A DNA stretch of 34,928 bases, from the NCBI GenBank assembly GCA_964577985.1, contig CAZOAR010000028.1:1-34928 (forward strand), in the 5' to 3' direction. The notes under the pieces are model-generated. The model did not search any database, had not been told where the DNA came from, and saw only the letters and a list, made by a program, of their open reading frames with translations. Positions 34,862 through 34,928 of the stretch are shown piece by piece (the stretch's first letter is position 1; every line of letters starts with the position of its first letter). The stretch is from CAZOAR01 sp964577985 (GTDB lineage: Bacteria; Gemmatimonadota; CAZMKB01; CAZNLH01). Both the position numbers and the translations under genes were made by a program.

Positions 34862-34928
34862 ATGTCATTTTCGCTCTGGATGTCATTCCCGCCCCACATG
34901 TCATTCCCGCCTCACATGTCATTCCCGC
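34862..34928. repeat. 18-bp tandem repeat at the window edge
   Basis: Units begin at 34862 (degenerate), 34880, 34898 and 34916, each starting ATGTCATTCCCGCC with a variable tail; the last is cut by the window end. Spacing is exactly 18 bases. The TGTCATTCCCGC core resembles the inverted motif at 2252-2330. The array may continue beyond the window. A period of 18 could encode six-residue repeats, but no gene is apparent here. Confidence 0.75.

Noticed and set aside
34862..34928. Start of a CRISPR array
   Set aside because: Units are contiguous 18-mers without spacers, and no cas genes are nearby.

Overview
The window is about 35 kb of GC-rich bacterial DNA, densely packed with ordinary chromosomal genes. 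All intact genes except two (a PDZ protein near the middle and a threonine dehydrogenase at the right end) lie on the + strand. I see no rRNA, tRNA, CRISPR array, prophage or intact insertion sequence. Two gene remnants hint at the host. One ends in a FlgD-like/Por-type C-terminal sorting domain. The other looks like the C-terminus of a TonB-dependent outer-membrane receptor. Together with the Tal-Pgi fusion and the short Gnd type, they suggest a Gram-negative bacterium of the FCB superphylum or a related candidate phylum (Krumholzibacteriota- or Eisenbacteria-like). This placement is inference.

Left block (1-13500): tkt, a fused tal-pgi, gnd, zwf and pgl encode most of an oxidative pentose phosphate cycle; ribose-5-phosphate isomerase and ribulose-phosphate epimerase are not here. 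They are followed by a large GH63/MGH1-like cytosolic glucosidase and an ABC-2 type ATPase/permease pair. Because the fused Pgi turns fructose-6-P back into glucose-6-P, the set could run as an NADPH-producing cycle fed by the glucosidase.

Middle block (13500-19000): an unrecognised secreted protein and a YchF-type ATPase come first. Next is a 635-bp stretch with no intact gene that holds two head-to-head remnants. A PDZ-only secreted protein (-) then faces away from a NicO-like membrane protein (+). This divergent pair is bracketed by two nearly identical 14-bp-stem bidirectional terminators. The second terminator appears to supply the -35 box of a leaderless promoter for a SatD-like regulator.

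Right block (19000-34928): a strong promoter precedes a tightly coupled run of class IV aminotransferase, endonuclease V, isoaspartyl methyltransferase and M24 peptidase. This is an amino-acid and deamination-damage theme. Then come glyS, a PutP-like Na+ symporter, YjbQ, an AcuC/HDAC-like deacetylase, HyuA, HyuB, a membrane-inserted M28 peptidase and a DUF456 membrane protein, which look like amide, hydantoin or peptide scavenging. purA has its own near-consensus promoter and a terminator-like hairpin in its leader. It converges on tdh with overlapping stop codons. The window ends in an 18-bp tandem repeat.

No clear undescribed multi-gene system stands out. The most unusual signals are the terminator/promoter overlap at 18.2 kb, the deletion scar near 16.0 kb, the purA leader, and the M28 peptidase split by membrane segments.
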